Assembly (NCBI GenBank): GCA_963942565.1
Contig: OZ012697.1
Location: 20,773,232 to 20,837,231 of the forward strand
From: Maea johnstoni
Lineage: Eukaryota; Annelida; Polychaeta; Spionida; Magelonidae
Direction: 5' to 3'
Length of the DNA stretch: 64,000 nucleotides
In this document: positions 50,620 to 62,928 of the stretch, one piece after another
How the letters are laid out: every line of letters begins with the position of its first letter
Position numbering within the stretch: position 1 is the first letter of the stretch
Notes under the pieces: model-generated
What the model saw: the letters and a program-made list of their open reading frames with translations, nothing else
What the model was told of the DNA's origin: nothing
Database searches by the model: none
Made by a program: the position numbers and the translations under genes

Positions 50620-51010
50620 TCCATTTTTATCATAGTTTGTACATTATTTATCATTTTTACTAGATAACTTATTCTAACCATTTTCTGTATGAATATCGAC
50701 CTCACTTTTTTCTGTATGCACAGCTTTCCATTTTTAATCTTAGTCTGTACATGTATCATTTTCAATGGATACCTGACTGTAATAACTTTCTGGATGAATA
50801 GCGACCTCACTTTTCTGTATACACAGCTTTCTGTTTTTAGTCATGGTCTGAGCATTATATATGATTTTCCATGGATACCTGACTCTAAAAACTTTCTGAA
50901 TGAATAGCGACCTCACTTTTCCTGTATACACAGCTTTCTGTTTTTAGTCATGGTCTGAGCACTAAGTATTATTTTTACTGCATTCCTGATTAAACACTTT
51001 CTGGATAAAA
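50620..51010. repeat. ~105-bp tandem repeat, about three and a half units
   Basis: 'gaata.cgacctcactttt.ctgtat.cacagctttc' recurs at 50691, 50796 and 50902, with a weaker unit near 51000. It lies just outside the LINE's 5' target duplication. Confidence 0.85.
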
Positions 51011-51232
51011 TACCATGTTACTACTTCTGTTTATTCAATTTTTCGTTTTTTGGTCAAGGTGTGTACATCAAATATTTTCACTGTGTGCCCGAGAGGTAAT
51101 ATTTAAGCAAACAAAACATACACTTTGTATATGCAATCATCTTTTTCATTGTTCACTTACATATACACATAAATCCATCCTGCCTGCTTCTTGGTACCTT
51201 TGACCTAAAGTCATTTTACCTATTGACCCTCA

Positions 51233-51512
51233 TGCTGCTGGTGGCTAATATTGCCAATACAAAATGATGCAAAAAACCTGGAAAAAAGACTGAAACCCTA
51301 GCATATGGGTACTCATCTGAGAGTACTCAGTGAGAGCTATTTAACCCTTATCTTGCTAACCACAACAATAGTAGTGGTGTGCAGCAATGCTCATAGGTTT
51401 CACAGCAGGATAAGGGCTAATGAATACCAACATGACAGGGTTTAGATTATTTTCGAAAATCTTTGTGTTCTAGTGTGTTGGATGAATGTAGCCTTAGCAT
51501 TAGAAGGGTTAA
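51233..51512 (+). mobile_element. piggyBac-like MITE carrying an 80-bp TTAA element
   Basis: It has the 'catgctgctggtggctaat' family body and ends agaagggttaa. It is interrupted at 51341-51420 by a tiny element with inverted ends ttaacccttatcttgc / gcaggataagggctaa (outer bases partly decayed). Confidence 0.7.
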
Positions 51513-52259
51513 CATGTTTTGCGTCACATTAAGGCTTTAATAGGGGGTAATTTCTGGACTATGCCCAAGCTCATAAATTCTGAGCTACAATTTTTCAAGC
51601 TTGGGTGCTCACAAGTGGCCCAGAACTAGTCTATGACTGGAGTGTCTGAGTAATAGTCCAACCACTACAGTCTAGGGATTTACTTTTGTCAGGTTAGAAC
51701 TCTGATTGCAGACACCAGGTAAATTTTATTAGCCCCTAGATTACACACCATAGGGGGTATAGCGAAAAATACAGAACTTAGTCCGAAATCAACGGATTTT
51801 TTTTTATTGATAATATATGAATATGTATCAGGCTATTCATAATCCCCTATTGTTCTCGTGTTTCATTCCCTCACATATGGCAAATGTTTAACCCATTCAG
51901 GCTTGGTAGTTTTCCTGGTCTGTATCGATGAAATGAAAATACCCTGAAGCCTGATTTCACAATACAGTTGAGTATTAGATATAGTGGTTAGGTTATTCTC
52001 CTCCAAGCAATATTCAAAGCATACTTTAATCAGGATTATGAGGATAGGATTAAGAATATAACCAGGCAAATTCGGCGGGCTGGCTAAAGGCATGTATTGG
52101 TTAAAATCAATACATCCATTACATCTGTTTCTGCCTGACTGGGTTCATATAGCTTACACCTGAACCATGTATAAGCCCCCACGGCCTTGTAGGCAGGAAA
52201 AATGCCTGTTTCCCATTCGCTGTCCCTAATCGGGGACCAATGTAAACTTTCATTCCCAG

Positions 52260-52581
52260 TCCTCAACACTAACTCAAAATGTCACTGGTCCCATTGGACC
52301 AGTAACACCTAGGATCTACTGGTCCTGCAAAAGTTTTACTGCTCCTACAATTTTTTCTTTAACATATCAAGAAAAAAACATTACATGTCATCGACATCTA
52401 TTTCTTTTTATTTTATCTTCATTTATTTCAAAAACATTAGGGGAAATTCTTGGGGGGAGACTTGTTAACAAGAATGTCCCCAAATGTATACTGGCCCTGT
52501 AGGACTAGTTGAGGTATTTTTTGATTGACCCAAAGCTATTGTTGGGAAAATTTTGGGGCCTGTGGTTCACTGTTAGCCCTG
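52260..52581 (-). mobile_element. 'ggccagtaaaa' family element, reverse copy
   Basis: It is a relative of 37638-37980. Flanks attcccag and attcccac match at 7 of 8. Confidence 0.7.
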
Positions 52582-52738
52582 ATTCCCACTTGCCAGTAGG
52601 GTAACACCCAAAACAAGATGTCTTTTTGAAGTGCAAAGTCCATTTTTTTCCAGCGAGTATGTAGTTAGCATCTACTTGCTGTATATGGCAAGTCAATTTC
52701 ATAAAATATTAGTCCCTGCTCTCTAGCTTTGGTTCTAT

Positions 52739-52844
52739 ATATAGGTGAACTTGGATATGATGGACCACTGTATGACAGATTTTGCATATGACGGACCAAT
52801 TTTCCTGGTCCCATTGAGTCTGTCATATCAAAGTTCACCTGTAT
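52739..52844. mobile_element. Short 'aacttggatatgatgg' MITE
   Basis: About 105 bp, with ends ataggtgaacttggatatga / tcatatcaaagttcacctgt. Confidence 0.7.
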
Positions 52845-52849
52845 TACTT

Positions 52850-53088
52850 TTAACCCATTTATGCCTGTAGCACTAGTACTCAAAACCACTTAGCTTTTGT
52901 TGGATATCTTTCTCATAAAAGCAATTTTCGGAAAATATTTCAAGAAGAAATGTTGACTATAATCAGACCCATAACTCTATTTCAAATATTTTATGAATTT
53001 ATGATTAATTTCAAAGTTCCTTTCAAATTTGAATGTATCATTAGGTCCAGACAGCACTTGTCATGATCTTCAGGCATGAATAGGTTAA
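52850..53088 (+). mobile_element. TTAA MITE, 'catttatgcctgtagc' subfamily
   Basis: It starts ttaacccatttatgcctg and ends caggcatgaataggttaa. A second related copy follows directly at 53085-53330, sharing the TTAA. Confidence 0.7.
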
Positions 53089-53434
53089 ATCCATAAATGC
53101 CTGTGGCAGCCAAAAACACCCGGACTATTTTTGGAAATATTTTTGTGACTACAGCATTTTTTATGAAATAATTGAAGGAGTAATGTTTGTCAAAGCCCAA
53201 CCCACAACTCTCCTTCAAATATTTTGTTTAACTGTGATTCATTCCAAAGTTATATTCAAAAGTATCAAAAGTCCAAACAATATTTATCAAAAAGACCTTT
53301 TTGCTACACTTTCTAATATTGAAATGCTCGGAAGTATGTTATAACCCACAGTGCGCGTAAAATGATCCTCTTCATTTGTTCGTCACATGCATGAATCGCT
53401 TAATGCTAAATTGAGTTTCCAGTCCCTTAGTAAC

Positions 53435-53613
53435 TACAGGCAAACTTGGATATGATGGACCACTGTACGAAGGACTTTTGGCTATGACGGACGAAATGCT
53501 TAGTCCCAGTCCCATGCATATCAAGTATGTGTCATATGTATATGACAGATTTTGCATATGACTGACCAATTTTCCTTGTCCCATTGAGTTTGTCATATCC
53601 AAGTTCGCCTGTA
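53435..53613. mobile_element. 'aacttggatatgatgg' MITE
   Basis: Ends are tacaggcaaacttggatatg / catatccaagttcgcctgta, close to perfect inverted repeats. Confidence 0.75.
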
Positions 53614-53708
53614 GTTCTATGCTGAAGTGTTATTAGACAGCTGCCCGTTTTGTGCATGAATAGATGAGTTGATAGAAATCCAAAGTTTTATTGATCAATA
53701 TAGCAATA

Positions 53709-54710
<1,002 letters not shown>

Positions 54711-54857
54711 TATGCTGAAATTTTATTAGACAGCTGCCTGCTTTGTACATAAATAGATGATCTCCAATGAAAGAGTGTAACCAATGCATCCTGGGGAAAG
54801 ATATTCTCCAATGAATTTTGGTTATTCAGTACCATTTACATACTTGTTTATAACTTT

Positions 54858-55070
54858 CTAACCCTTTCAATGCTACAGCTACTTTCGTCCAAAGCACACG
54901 GATGCAAAGATTTTTGAAAACCATCCAAACCCTGTCATGTTGGTACTCATTAGAAAGCTCTCGCAGAGCACTCTCAGATGAGTACCCATTTGCCATGGTT
55001 TCAGTCATTTTTCAGGATTTTTGCATCATTTTGTATTGGCAAAATTAGCCACCAGTAGCTCAAGGGTTAA
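54858..55070 (-). mobile_element. piggyBac-like MITE, 'ctgctggtggc' family
   Basis: It starts ctaaccctttcaatgct and ends agctcaagggttaa. Its body is the reverse of 11713-11928. Confidence 0.75.
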
Positions 55071-55434
55071 AGTTAATAGTATTAATGAGGAAATACAGAT
55101 GCCTCTTGTACTTGAATATTATTTTTTAACACCACCTACATACCCTTATCATCCATGACACGTTGCCCTAACCTGATTAGAAGTCGGGAATGTGGTGAGA
55201 AAAGACTCTCTCTTGGCAATAACGCAATTTGTATAATGTTTTAATCTTTGCAGCAAGTAGTTGTTAATTGATAACATGTTATACTTTTGGGGGAAAATGT
55301 TAGAGCTGGTGCTTCATCTCATTACAGTGCCAAAACTAAAATGACTGGAGAAGAGGCGGCAGGGAACCACAGACTTCTCCTGAAAATGTGCTTTTAATAT
55401 TGAGGGTTAAAATCAACAAACATACCAACACCAA

Positions 55435-55436
55435 CC

Positions 55437-55467
<31 letters not shown>

Positions 55468-55468
55468 C
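55435..55468. repeat. (AAC)n microsatellite
   Basis: About eleven aac units, shortly before the first JmjC coding exon. That exon also encodes an Asn run from aac/aat codons. Confidence 0.9.
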
Positions 55469-55570
55469 GCAATAAAAGGGAACAATGAGAGTATTTCTCA
55501 AATGGTAATATAGTATAGTAAACTTATGATGTACCATTTTTATTTTAGATCTCCCAGTCTCGATGAAACA

Positions 55571-58500
55571 ATGGGCAAATCCAAGGGGCTGACCAAGAAA
55601 AACAGTAACAGTGCCAACAACAATAACAACAACACAATGAAGGAGAACAATGAGAAAAACACAAAGGAGGACACCAAGGCATCACGCCGCAGGTCTACCA
55701 CGAGATTCAGCAAGGCGTGTCTCTACCTGAGCCTAATTGGTACTCCACTAATTGGCATTCTATTGTATAAGTGTCATCTGTCAATCATCTCGTCCGGGGC
55801 AATTCTGGACCAGGACGTGCCGCTGGCCAAGCCGTATAGCATGGACTTCAATCGGCGCCTGGAGATTCGCATGGAGAATATGAAGAAGTACAACTACGCC
55901 TACAATAAGTTCGGCATCGACAAGCGTAGCAACTTGAGCCTGCAGGAGTATCGCGATGTCTATGATGGGATATGGTGGGTATTAGAGAATGATACCATTA
56001 CTCAATACAATACCAACTATCAATATTGAAAAGAAAAAAAGTATTGTATCGTTTCATGTCTGTTATACTGATAAGGCCTAAAAAAAAAAGTTGTTTGTTT
56101 CCTGTAACCCTACCCTAACAAGTTTTTATTCAAATAAATCCCTACCTAAAGTTTTTTCCGCCCTCCAAACTCCCAATCACTGTAAAACATGCATAAGGCC
56201 TAAAAAAAAAGTTGTTTGTTTCCTGTAACCTTACCCTAACAAGTTTTTATTCAAAGAAAATCCCTACCTTAAAGTTTTTTACGCCCGCCCAACTCCAATC
56301 AACGTAAAACATGCATAAAACACACATTCTTGACCAAAAAAATTATCAAATTTTCTTTTTTTCCGACCTACCTACCCTATTTTTTTCCCGGACCGTTACA
56401 GGAAACAAACAATTTCTTTTTTAGGCCTAATACGATATCAGACATCAGCACTGTGTACCAGTTTCACATCAAGGTTAACAAATTTATCATGAAAATTGTT
56501 AAAAGCAATGTTAGAAGCCCAATTTAATCCAGCACAGTAAAGCAATTGACCAATCAGCTGCTGGAATCAGAGCGGAGCTGATGATAATGTATCATATTGT
56601 GAAAATTTTAAAGATGCCAATAACTAGTGGGTACCTCCTAGGATTTTTTCCTGGAGAGGTTTACTTTTCCTTACTTCTGGAGGTACAAACTACCAGTTAC
56701 ATGCCTCGGAAAGGCAAATTCTGATACTAGCTTTTCTGTGGAATGGTTTTCGGGAAAGCCAATAATTATGCCGGGCAAGTAAAAATCATCAACCACTTGC
56801 ATTGTAAGTTAGTTCTGAAACTCTTGTTGGTGCCTGCTACCTATTTGAGGTCATCCCTTCAATTGCGGTTTGTGTAAGTTTTGAGTGGATATTGGAAGAA
56901 TCTATGAAATGGATTTGATTTTTTGTTACTTTATTTCTCTCCAGGCCTGTGGTTGTCACAGACATCTTACCCAAATGGAAAGCATCTAACTGGACTAAGG
57001 ATTTCTTCCTGAATAACTATGGATTGGAGAGAATCACAATGAAGGCTGTACATGTGAGTATCGATCATAAAATACCTTAGATTCTCAGTATTCTGGGACA
57101 CTTTTAATAATTACAATTTTTATGAGTTTGGGGTGGCCCATGTTTTCTGAATATGCATTTGATGTTGAATGAGCAAGATTTACTGCTAGATCCGTATTTT
57201 GCGAAATGATAACTGGCGATAGTTCATTACATTTGAAATATTGTTTAAGTATCATATCATTCAATTAATATTGATATTGTTTTGTATTGCAAAATGTTTT
57301 AATTTGCCAATCCCTGTCACATTTACAGTATAACTGGTATATTTTACAGGCATTTGATTTTCGCTATTTTGGGGCTGCCCATGAGAGCACCAAATAACAT
57401 TCTTCAAATAAATATGCTGCTTTGTATCTATGTAGTTTGAGTGCTTAAATGTGCAAGTTTAAAGTAGCACAAATATCCCCACCAGCAGGGCTGTAAAGCA
57501 AAATCTTTAGCACTCCAGATTTAATCAGTATACAGTAATCCTTACACCTGTAATCTTTTCTTTCCAGGGTCCCTCCAAGAAGGGTTCCAGTTTTGCCCTG
57601 CCTCTGAGTTTATTTCACGAGCATTCGGCGGAAGGTTCGCCTACAACATGGACCTACCTGGAGGACGAACTCTTCATCCCAACACGGCCCGAGCTACAGA
57701 AAGATATCGGTTCTTGTGTATGTAAAAACTTCATTACGAACTAGCCGTATAATGGCAGAAATAGTGACGATAATCCAAATTCCAAATTCCAAATTCTTCC
57801 CTAATAGGACATCTTCTTATATGTAAGTGCATCACCCTTTTGGATATCAGAGAATCAGTATCAGTGATGCTTGATAGACAAGTGTATTATACATATATTT
57901 CCTGATTTTATTGTTCTTTCTTACCATTCTAAAACTGTCTTTGAAAATGTTTAATTTTGCCAACGTCTTCTTTTCTAGGATTTTTGTAAAACAATATTCC
58001 TTTTTCACCAAACAATGAAGTTTTGAATGATATTTTACCTTTTCTTTACGTCATCAGATTTATTTGGAGGAGGATTTTTATCAACTCTTCCCGTTAGAGG
58101 TACGCCCCTGGAACGCCATGTTACTGTGGGGCACGAAATACTCCCGTTCCACGCTTCACATGGACCCCTACAACTGGACCGGGACCAACGCTGTTATCAT
58201 AGGACAGAAAAGATGGAAGGTAGGTTCTATCTAAGATGAAAAATGGTAAAGGTATTCGGTTTATAGTCTTGTATCCACCGAAGTGCTCACATGACCTTCC
58301 TCCCCTACCAGGCCTGTACACACGGAAACCATTTCAATCTCCCGGGGGATATTCCAGAGCAACTGGCAGCATATAGCGCACAAGCTCTAAGCACTGCCTT
58401 ATTTATGCTAGGTACCCATTTTGCAGCTGGGTAGACTGAAGCAATATGGAATTAACTGTCTTGCCCAAGGACAGACCAAAGTGCCCCAGCCGAGAATTGA

Positions 58501-61500
58501 ACCATGAACCCACTGATTCTTAGTCCGACACCTAACCAACTGATCGAGCTAGGTAGCGAGAGACCATGCAATTACCATATGCGCTATAGTGAAAACCTGG
58601 CTATCCCAGGGGCCCTCGATTCTCGCTGAACCTCATCTCAGTGTGACGTCATGAGGAGACAAAGACCAATAAGAGCTCTTGTATCGTTTACATTACGGAG
58701 TAAGTTGCGCACCAATATGCACAGAATGCAACTTTTGGGCTATTTGCCTCAGCCAGGTTGTTTGGGGAGACCTTCCGGTTGCGTATCCGCGGTGGATTGA
58801 CATACGTGGTTGTATTTGTCCTCATTCAGTATTAATTTTCTTCCTATGCAGTTATTGTTACATGTCTGTCATATTTTAGCTAAATCGCTGATTGAAAGTT
58901 GTTGAAAGTAAGGATATGTATTGTTACTCAAGACGAGTCACAATACCGAATACTGATATTGAATAAGAAAAGTAATGTATTGAAAAGCTAAATTTTTGTA
59001 TTGTATTGTTTGTATTCAGAATAGTTATAAAATTGATTCAATTCCTACCAAGACTTCCACATACAAAGACAGTTTTCCATTTATTAGCGAAATTTCCGAA
59101 GCTGAGGAGGCAGGCATTATTGTTAAAAATATTGTCAAGATATCGTAACTTGTGTATTTTATTGTAGCTATATCCCCCAGGCCAGGACGAGTTCTTTTAC
59201 GTCTTTGATGGAATACGCTCAAACTTTCCACTGGATTGCTACAAATATAACAGGTACAATATAAAAGGTTTATAAATTTTATTGATATTTTATCAAATGC
59301 TGAAATTTGGTATTAGTTTACCATGTATCTGACCAGTAAGATAAAGAGACCGATGAATCCATTCATAATGAATTTCTTTTGGAATTATAGTATTGAATTG
59401 AGTATCAATTGCTAAAACAATAAAAAAGAGAGCTGTAGTTTTAAATTGCCAAGAACATTTCTCTTTCAAATATTTTTCAGAAGATGATTTGGTCACTAGT
59501 ATATCATCAAAAGTTTAAGAGCAGAGGCGTATTTGCTATTATGAGCATGAAGTTCTTCAAAAGCATGTGTTCATTCATTTATATATTTATTCATTCATTT
59601 ATTTATCTATCTATTTAAGTTCTTTAGTTAGTGTTTGTTTGTTCATTTATTTATTTTTTCATTCAATTATTTTTTGTTCATATATTTATTCAACTATTCA
59701 TTCATATATTTATTATTTTTCATTCATTTATTTATTCAATAATTTAAATCATTCATTTTATCTTTTATTTATTTATTCATTCAACTATTTGATCATTCAT
59801 TAATTTTTTATTTCTCGTCATTTATAAATTCAAATATTTATTCATTCATTTTTTATCCATTTATTATTCAACTATTTACTCATGCATTTATTCATTCATA
59901 CATATATTTATATTGTTATTTATTCATTAACTTGATGCATTTATTCATGTATACATTTATTTGTATAGTTATTTATTTATTTACTTCTTTGCAGTAGCAT
60001 TGATCTTTGTGCTGATCACTCATGTATTCATTCATTTATTTCTCACTTGTTGATTTGATGAATTTCAGTCCCATTGATACACACGATGTATCAGAGACGG
60101 AGCACCCACTGTTTCAGTATGCGCGCAGTGTGGAGTTTGACCAGCTACCCGGCGATCTGCTACTCATACCTACTGGATGGTTCCATCAGGTAAAACACCA
60201 TACCATTTCCAGGGTCCAACATAAGTACTTGCCCGCTTGCCCGGCAAGTGCATTTTTGAAAAAATGACTTTCGGGCTAGTACATTTTAGTTCTCACTTGC
60301 CCAACTGAGCAAGCTGATTTTCAGAGCTGTCCACATTTTTATGTAGATAATATGGAACAAATACCTAGAAATATGCAAACAATGCAACCAAATTTAAAAA
60401 AGAAAATGGTTAGTTAAAAAAGTAAATCCATGATAAATATTAGGTCCATATCTTGTGAAACGGCAACTGGCGATAGATTGACGGTGGCCCAGATTTCCCA
60501 TTAATTATTTTGCAAAAATAATTATAGTGGCCCAAATTCCTAGGGTTGTCTTAATTTCCGAGAATTTACGGCTTAACCCTTCAAAGCTGAGGCTACTTTT
60601 GCCCAAAGCACAAGGATGCAAAGATTTTTGAAAATCACCTAAACCCTGTCATGTTGGTATTCATTGAAAACCTCTTGCTGAGTACTGTCAGATGAGTACC
60701 CATCTGCCAGGGTTCCAATTATTTTTCAGGATTTTTGCATCATTTTATATTGGTCAAAGTAACCACCAGCAGCATAAGGGTTAAGAGTGCCTGTATAAAT
60801 TACTTTTGAAAATAACTTGGAAATTATAAAGACTGATTTTACGAAATATTTGAAGGAGAATTGTTGGTTTTGTTCTGAATAACACAAAATTGTGGGGCTG
60901 TTTTTAGCCTCTTTGAGCATTATTGGGGTAACCTTTTCAATACTGAAGATCTCAACCAGTTACGTCAGGACTCAGGGATGGCGAGGACGCCATGCACATA
61001 TCCTTTTGACGCATAGTCAAGTGGTATGGACGCAGAGGTGTGAAGTGTCTGCGTCCAGAGAGGACGCAATAAATTCCCATTAAGAACCCATAAATTTCCT
61101 GTTCACAACAGTTCTTTGAGCTGTAAACAGTAGCACAGTCAACTCAACTTCACAAGCTGGATAAAGAAATCTACCCATTTGACCCCTTACCCCCCTAAAT
61201 GACCATATTTGTTGGCGTAGATAGTCAACACTCATTTGTGGCCCATGATCAGGACGCAGGATTTTCTGGACCTTGATATTAGTGTGGATACAACTTTTTT
61301 TTTGATCATATCGCTAACACTGAGTACCTATGATATACAATGGAACCTGCCAAATTGAACACCTGTGTACATTGAACACCTGCGTACATTGAACAATTTT
61401 TCATGTCCCGGCACAATTCCATTGAAAATCAATGGGAGGCTACCTGGATACATTGAACACCTGTCTACCTTGAACATGGAACACCAAATTTGTTCCCGCA

Positions 61501-62928
61501 GGCCACATTTAACCTGTCTACTTTGAACATTTTGCACTGATTTGAAACTTTTCACTGACAATGAGGATGAATGAGATACACAAGATTAAGGTAGAACCCT
61601 ACCCGATACACGGGTCATTTTTAAAACTTAAATATCTGAAACTGAGTTTAATTAAGCCAACGGCACTTATGCTATTGTAAAGGTTACATCTCATAGTTGC
61701 CAAATAATGGTAAACTTATCAATAAGTGACTATTTTGAGGTAATGCGGCACCCTTAAAGAACATATCTGGATGTGTTTCGTTTTTTGGCAAAATGTCAAG
61801 ACTTACCCTGTACTTGAAAATGAGAGTCTACCATATGATTATTCATATCTTTGGTGAGGTGCAAGGTCCTACCTCAACTGGGAATCTGCACGATGAGTAT
61901 TTTAAAAACATTTTTGAATGTTCCCATAAGCCTCAAAATTTCTAACAGCACGTGGTTTACATAGTAAATGCTGATTTTCAGGTCCTGTCAGAATTCAAGG
62001 TACATGTGACATGACCTTGCACCTAGAGGGGGTTCATATCTGTTATATTCTAAAATACTGGCTTCGAAGACTGTATCGTTATTCAGTTTCAGCCAAACAA
62101 TGAGATGAAAATTTTGGTCAAAATGGTCTAGGCTGAATGAATCTGCATGGTTAAAACAGACAGCCATGTCGTTTGGGACAAATTTAACACGGAAGGCCCT
62201 ACGGGACCTACCCTTTGTTAGGACCTTTCATTTGTGGTCATTCTTGACCGTACCACAATTGGAAGTCGCTAGGTCGAGGTCCGTGGGGGAGTGAACACCG
62301 CTCATGTGTAATCTTTTGCTTTGATATCCATTCTCAGGGGCCAGCCAAGGACACCACCTAGTGGTGATAATCTTGGTGTACTAGACTATCACCTTAACCG
62401 TTTTGTTAAGTGATATTTTTCAAATGCTGAACATGTGAAGGTTTTAACTATATGAAGAAAGTGAGGTAAAGACAGTAGATCATGTTTCTCTAATTACCCT
62501 TGATTTTGTTTCTATTTCACCCGACATCCAATTACTCAGAACCTGGATACATTGAACACCTGCGTACATTGAACACTTTTTCATTATCTGTGAGTGTTCA
62601 ATGTGGACAGGTCCCACTGTATCTGAAAAGGAATTATTAAGTATGCATAGATTTTTAAAATATTTGAAGAAGAGTTGTAGGCTTGATTTAATCACTATAT
62701 TTGCGTAAAATATTTTCCAAAAAATATGACAGTGCAGCTTTGAGTTTGTTAATTAATGTATTACACTTTCCATTTCAGGCATATAATGTTGAGGAGACGA
62801 TTGCGGTTTCTAGTCAGGTGATGAACAGCAACAACTACCGTGTTGTCCTTGAGGAGATTCTCAAAGTGGGAAACGTACAGCGCAGCCAGCTGCCCAGCAA
62901 TATAGACAGCCTACCCCCAGCCGAGCAG
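55571..62928 (+). CDS. JmjC (cupin_8) domain membrane protein, at least seven exons, 3' end beyond or within the tandem array
   Basis: Exons with GT-AG sites: 55549-55974 (ATG at 55571), 56945-57053, 57568-57717, 58058-58219, 59168-59253, 60069-60189 and 62779-62928. They give 394 codons with no stop yet. A Lys/Asn-rich cytosolic N-terminus leads to one membrane segment (about aa 49-66, ACLYLSLIGTPLIGILLY), so a type II orientation is likely. The JmjC fold follows: WPVVVTDILPKW, then LHMDPYNWTGTNAVIIGQKR with Fe(II) ligands H255 and D257 and a 2-oxoglutarate-type Lys at 272, then LPGDLLLIPTGWFHQAYN with the distal His 343. The active site therefore looks intact. The family includes hydroxylases and demethylases; the substrate cannot be told. 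The start is chosen because the next upstream in-frame codons lie before the splice acceptor. Confidence 0.85.
56078..56430. mobile_element. 'aaggcctaaaaaa' element with an internal tandem duplication
   Basis: Ends are aaggcctaaaaaa...gtttgtttcctgtaac and gttacaggaaacaaac...ttttttaggccta. The first ~110 bases are repeated once. Confidence 0.65.
58380..58565 (-). mobile_element. tRNA-derived SINE, second family
   Basis: The minus strand has ctcgatcagttggttaggtg (A-box) and ggttcatggttcaattctcg (B-box). It then runs through 'ctttggtctgtccttgggca' and a 'gctgggt' block typical of invertebrate SINE bodies. It lies in a JmjC intron. Confidence 0.65.
58566..58830. repeat. Repeat shared, inverted, with 43373-43710
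   Basis: 'gttgcgcaccaa.atg..cagaatgca' here is the reverse of 43470-43510. Confidence 0.5.
59560..60052. repeat. (TTCATTTA)n-type degenerate microsatellite
   Basis: About 490 bases of ttcattcatttattta variants run up to 16 bases before JmjC exon 6. Confidence 0.9.
60573..60784 (-). mobile_element. piggyBac-like MITE, 'ctgctggtggc' family
   Basis: It starts ttaacccttcaaagctgagg and ends cagcataagggttaa. It is TTAA bounded at both ends. Confidence 0.75.
61338..62619. mobile_element. Tigger/mariner-like element with a TTAA element inside
   Basis: Ends are caatggaacctgcc and ggacaggtcccactg, next to TA on both sides. Near both ends are 'acattgaacacctg' repeats. The middle (61586-62397) is a TTAA-bounded repeat, so the true older element is about 470 bp. 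Confidence 0.65.
61586..62397 (+). mobile_element. 812-bp TTAA-type element, uninterrupted copy
   Basis: It begins TTAAGGTAGAACCCTA and ends AGACTATCACCTTAA. It has no transposase frame. It is the reverse-complement partner of 7993-9773. Confidence 0.7.
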
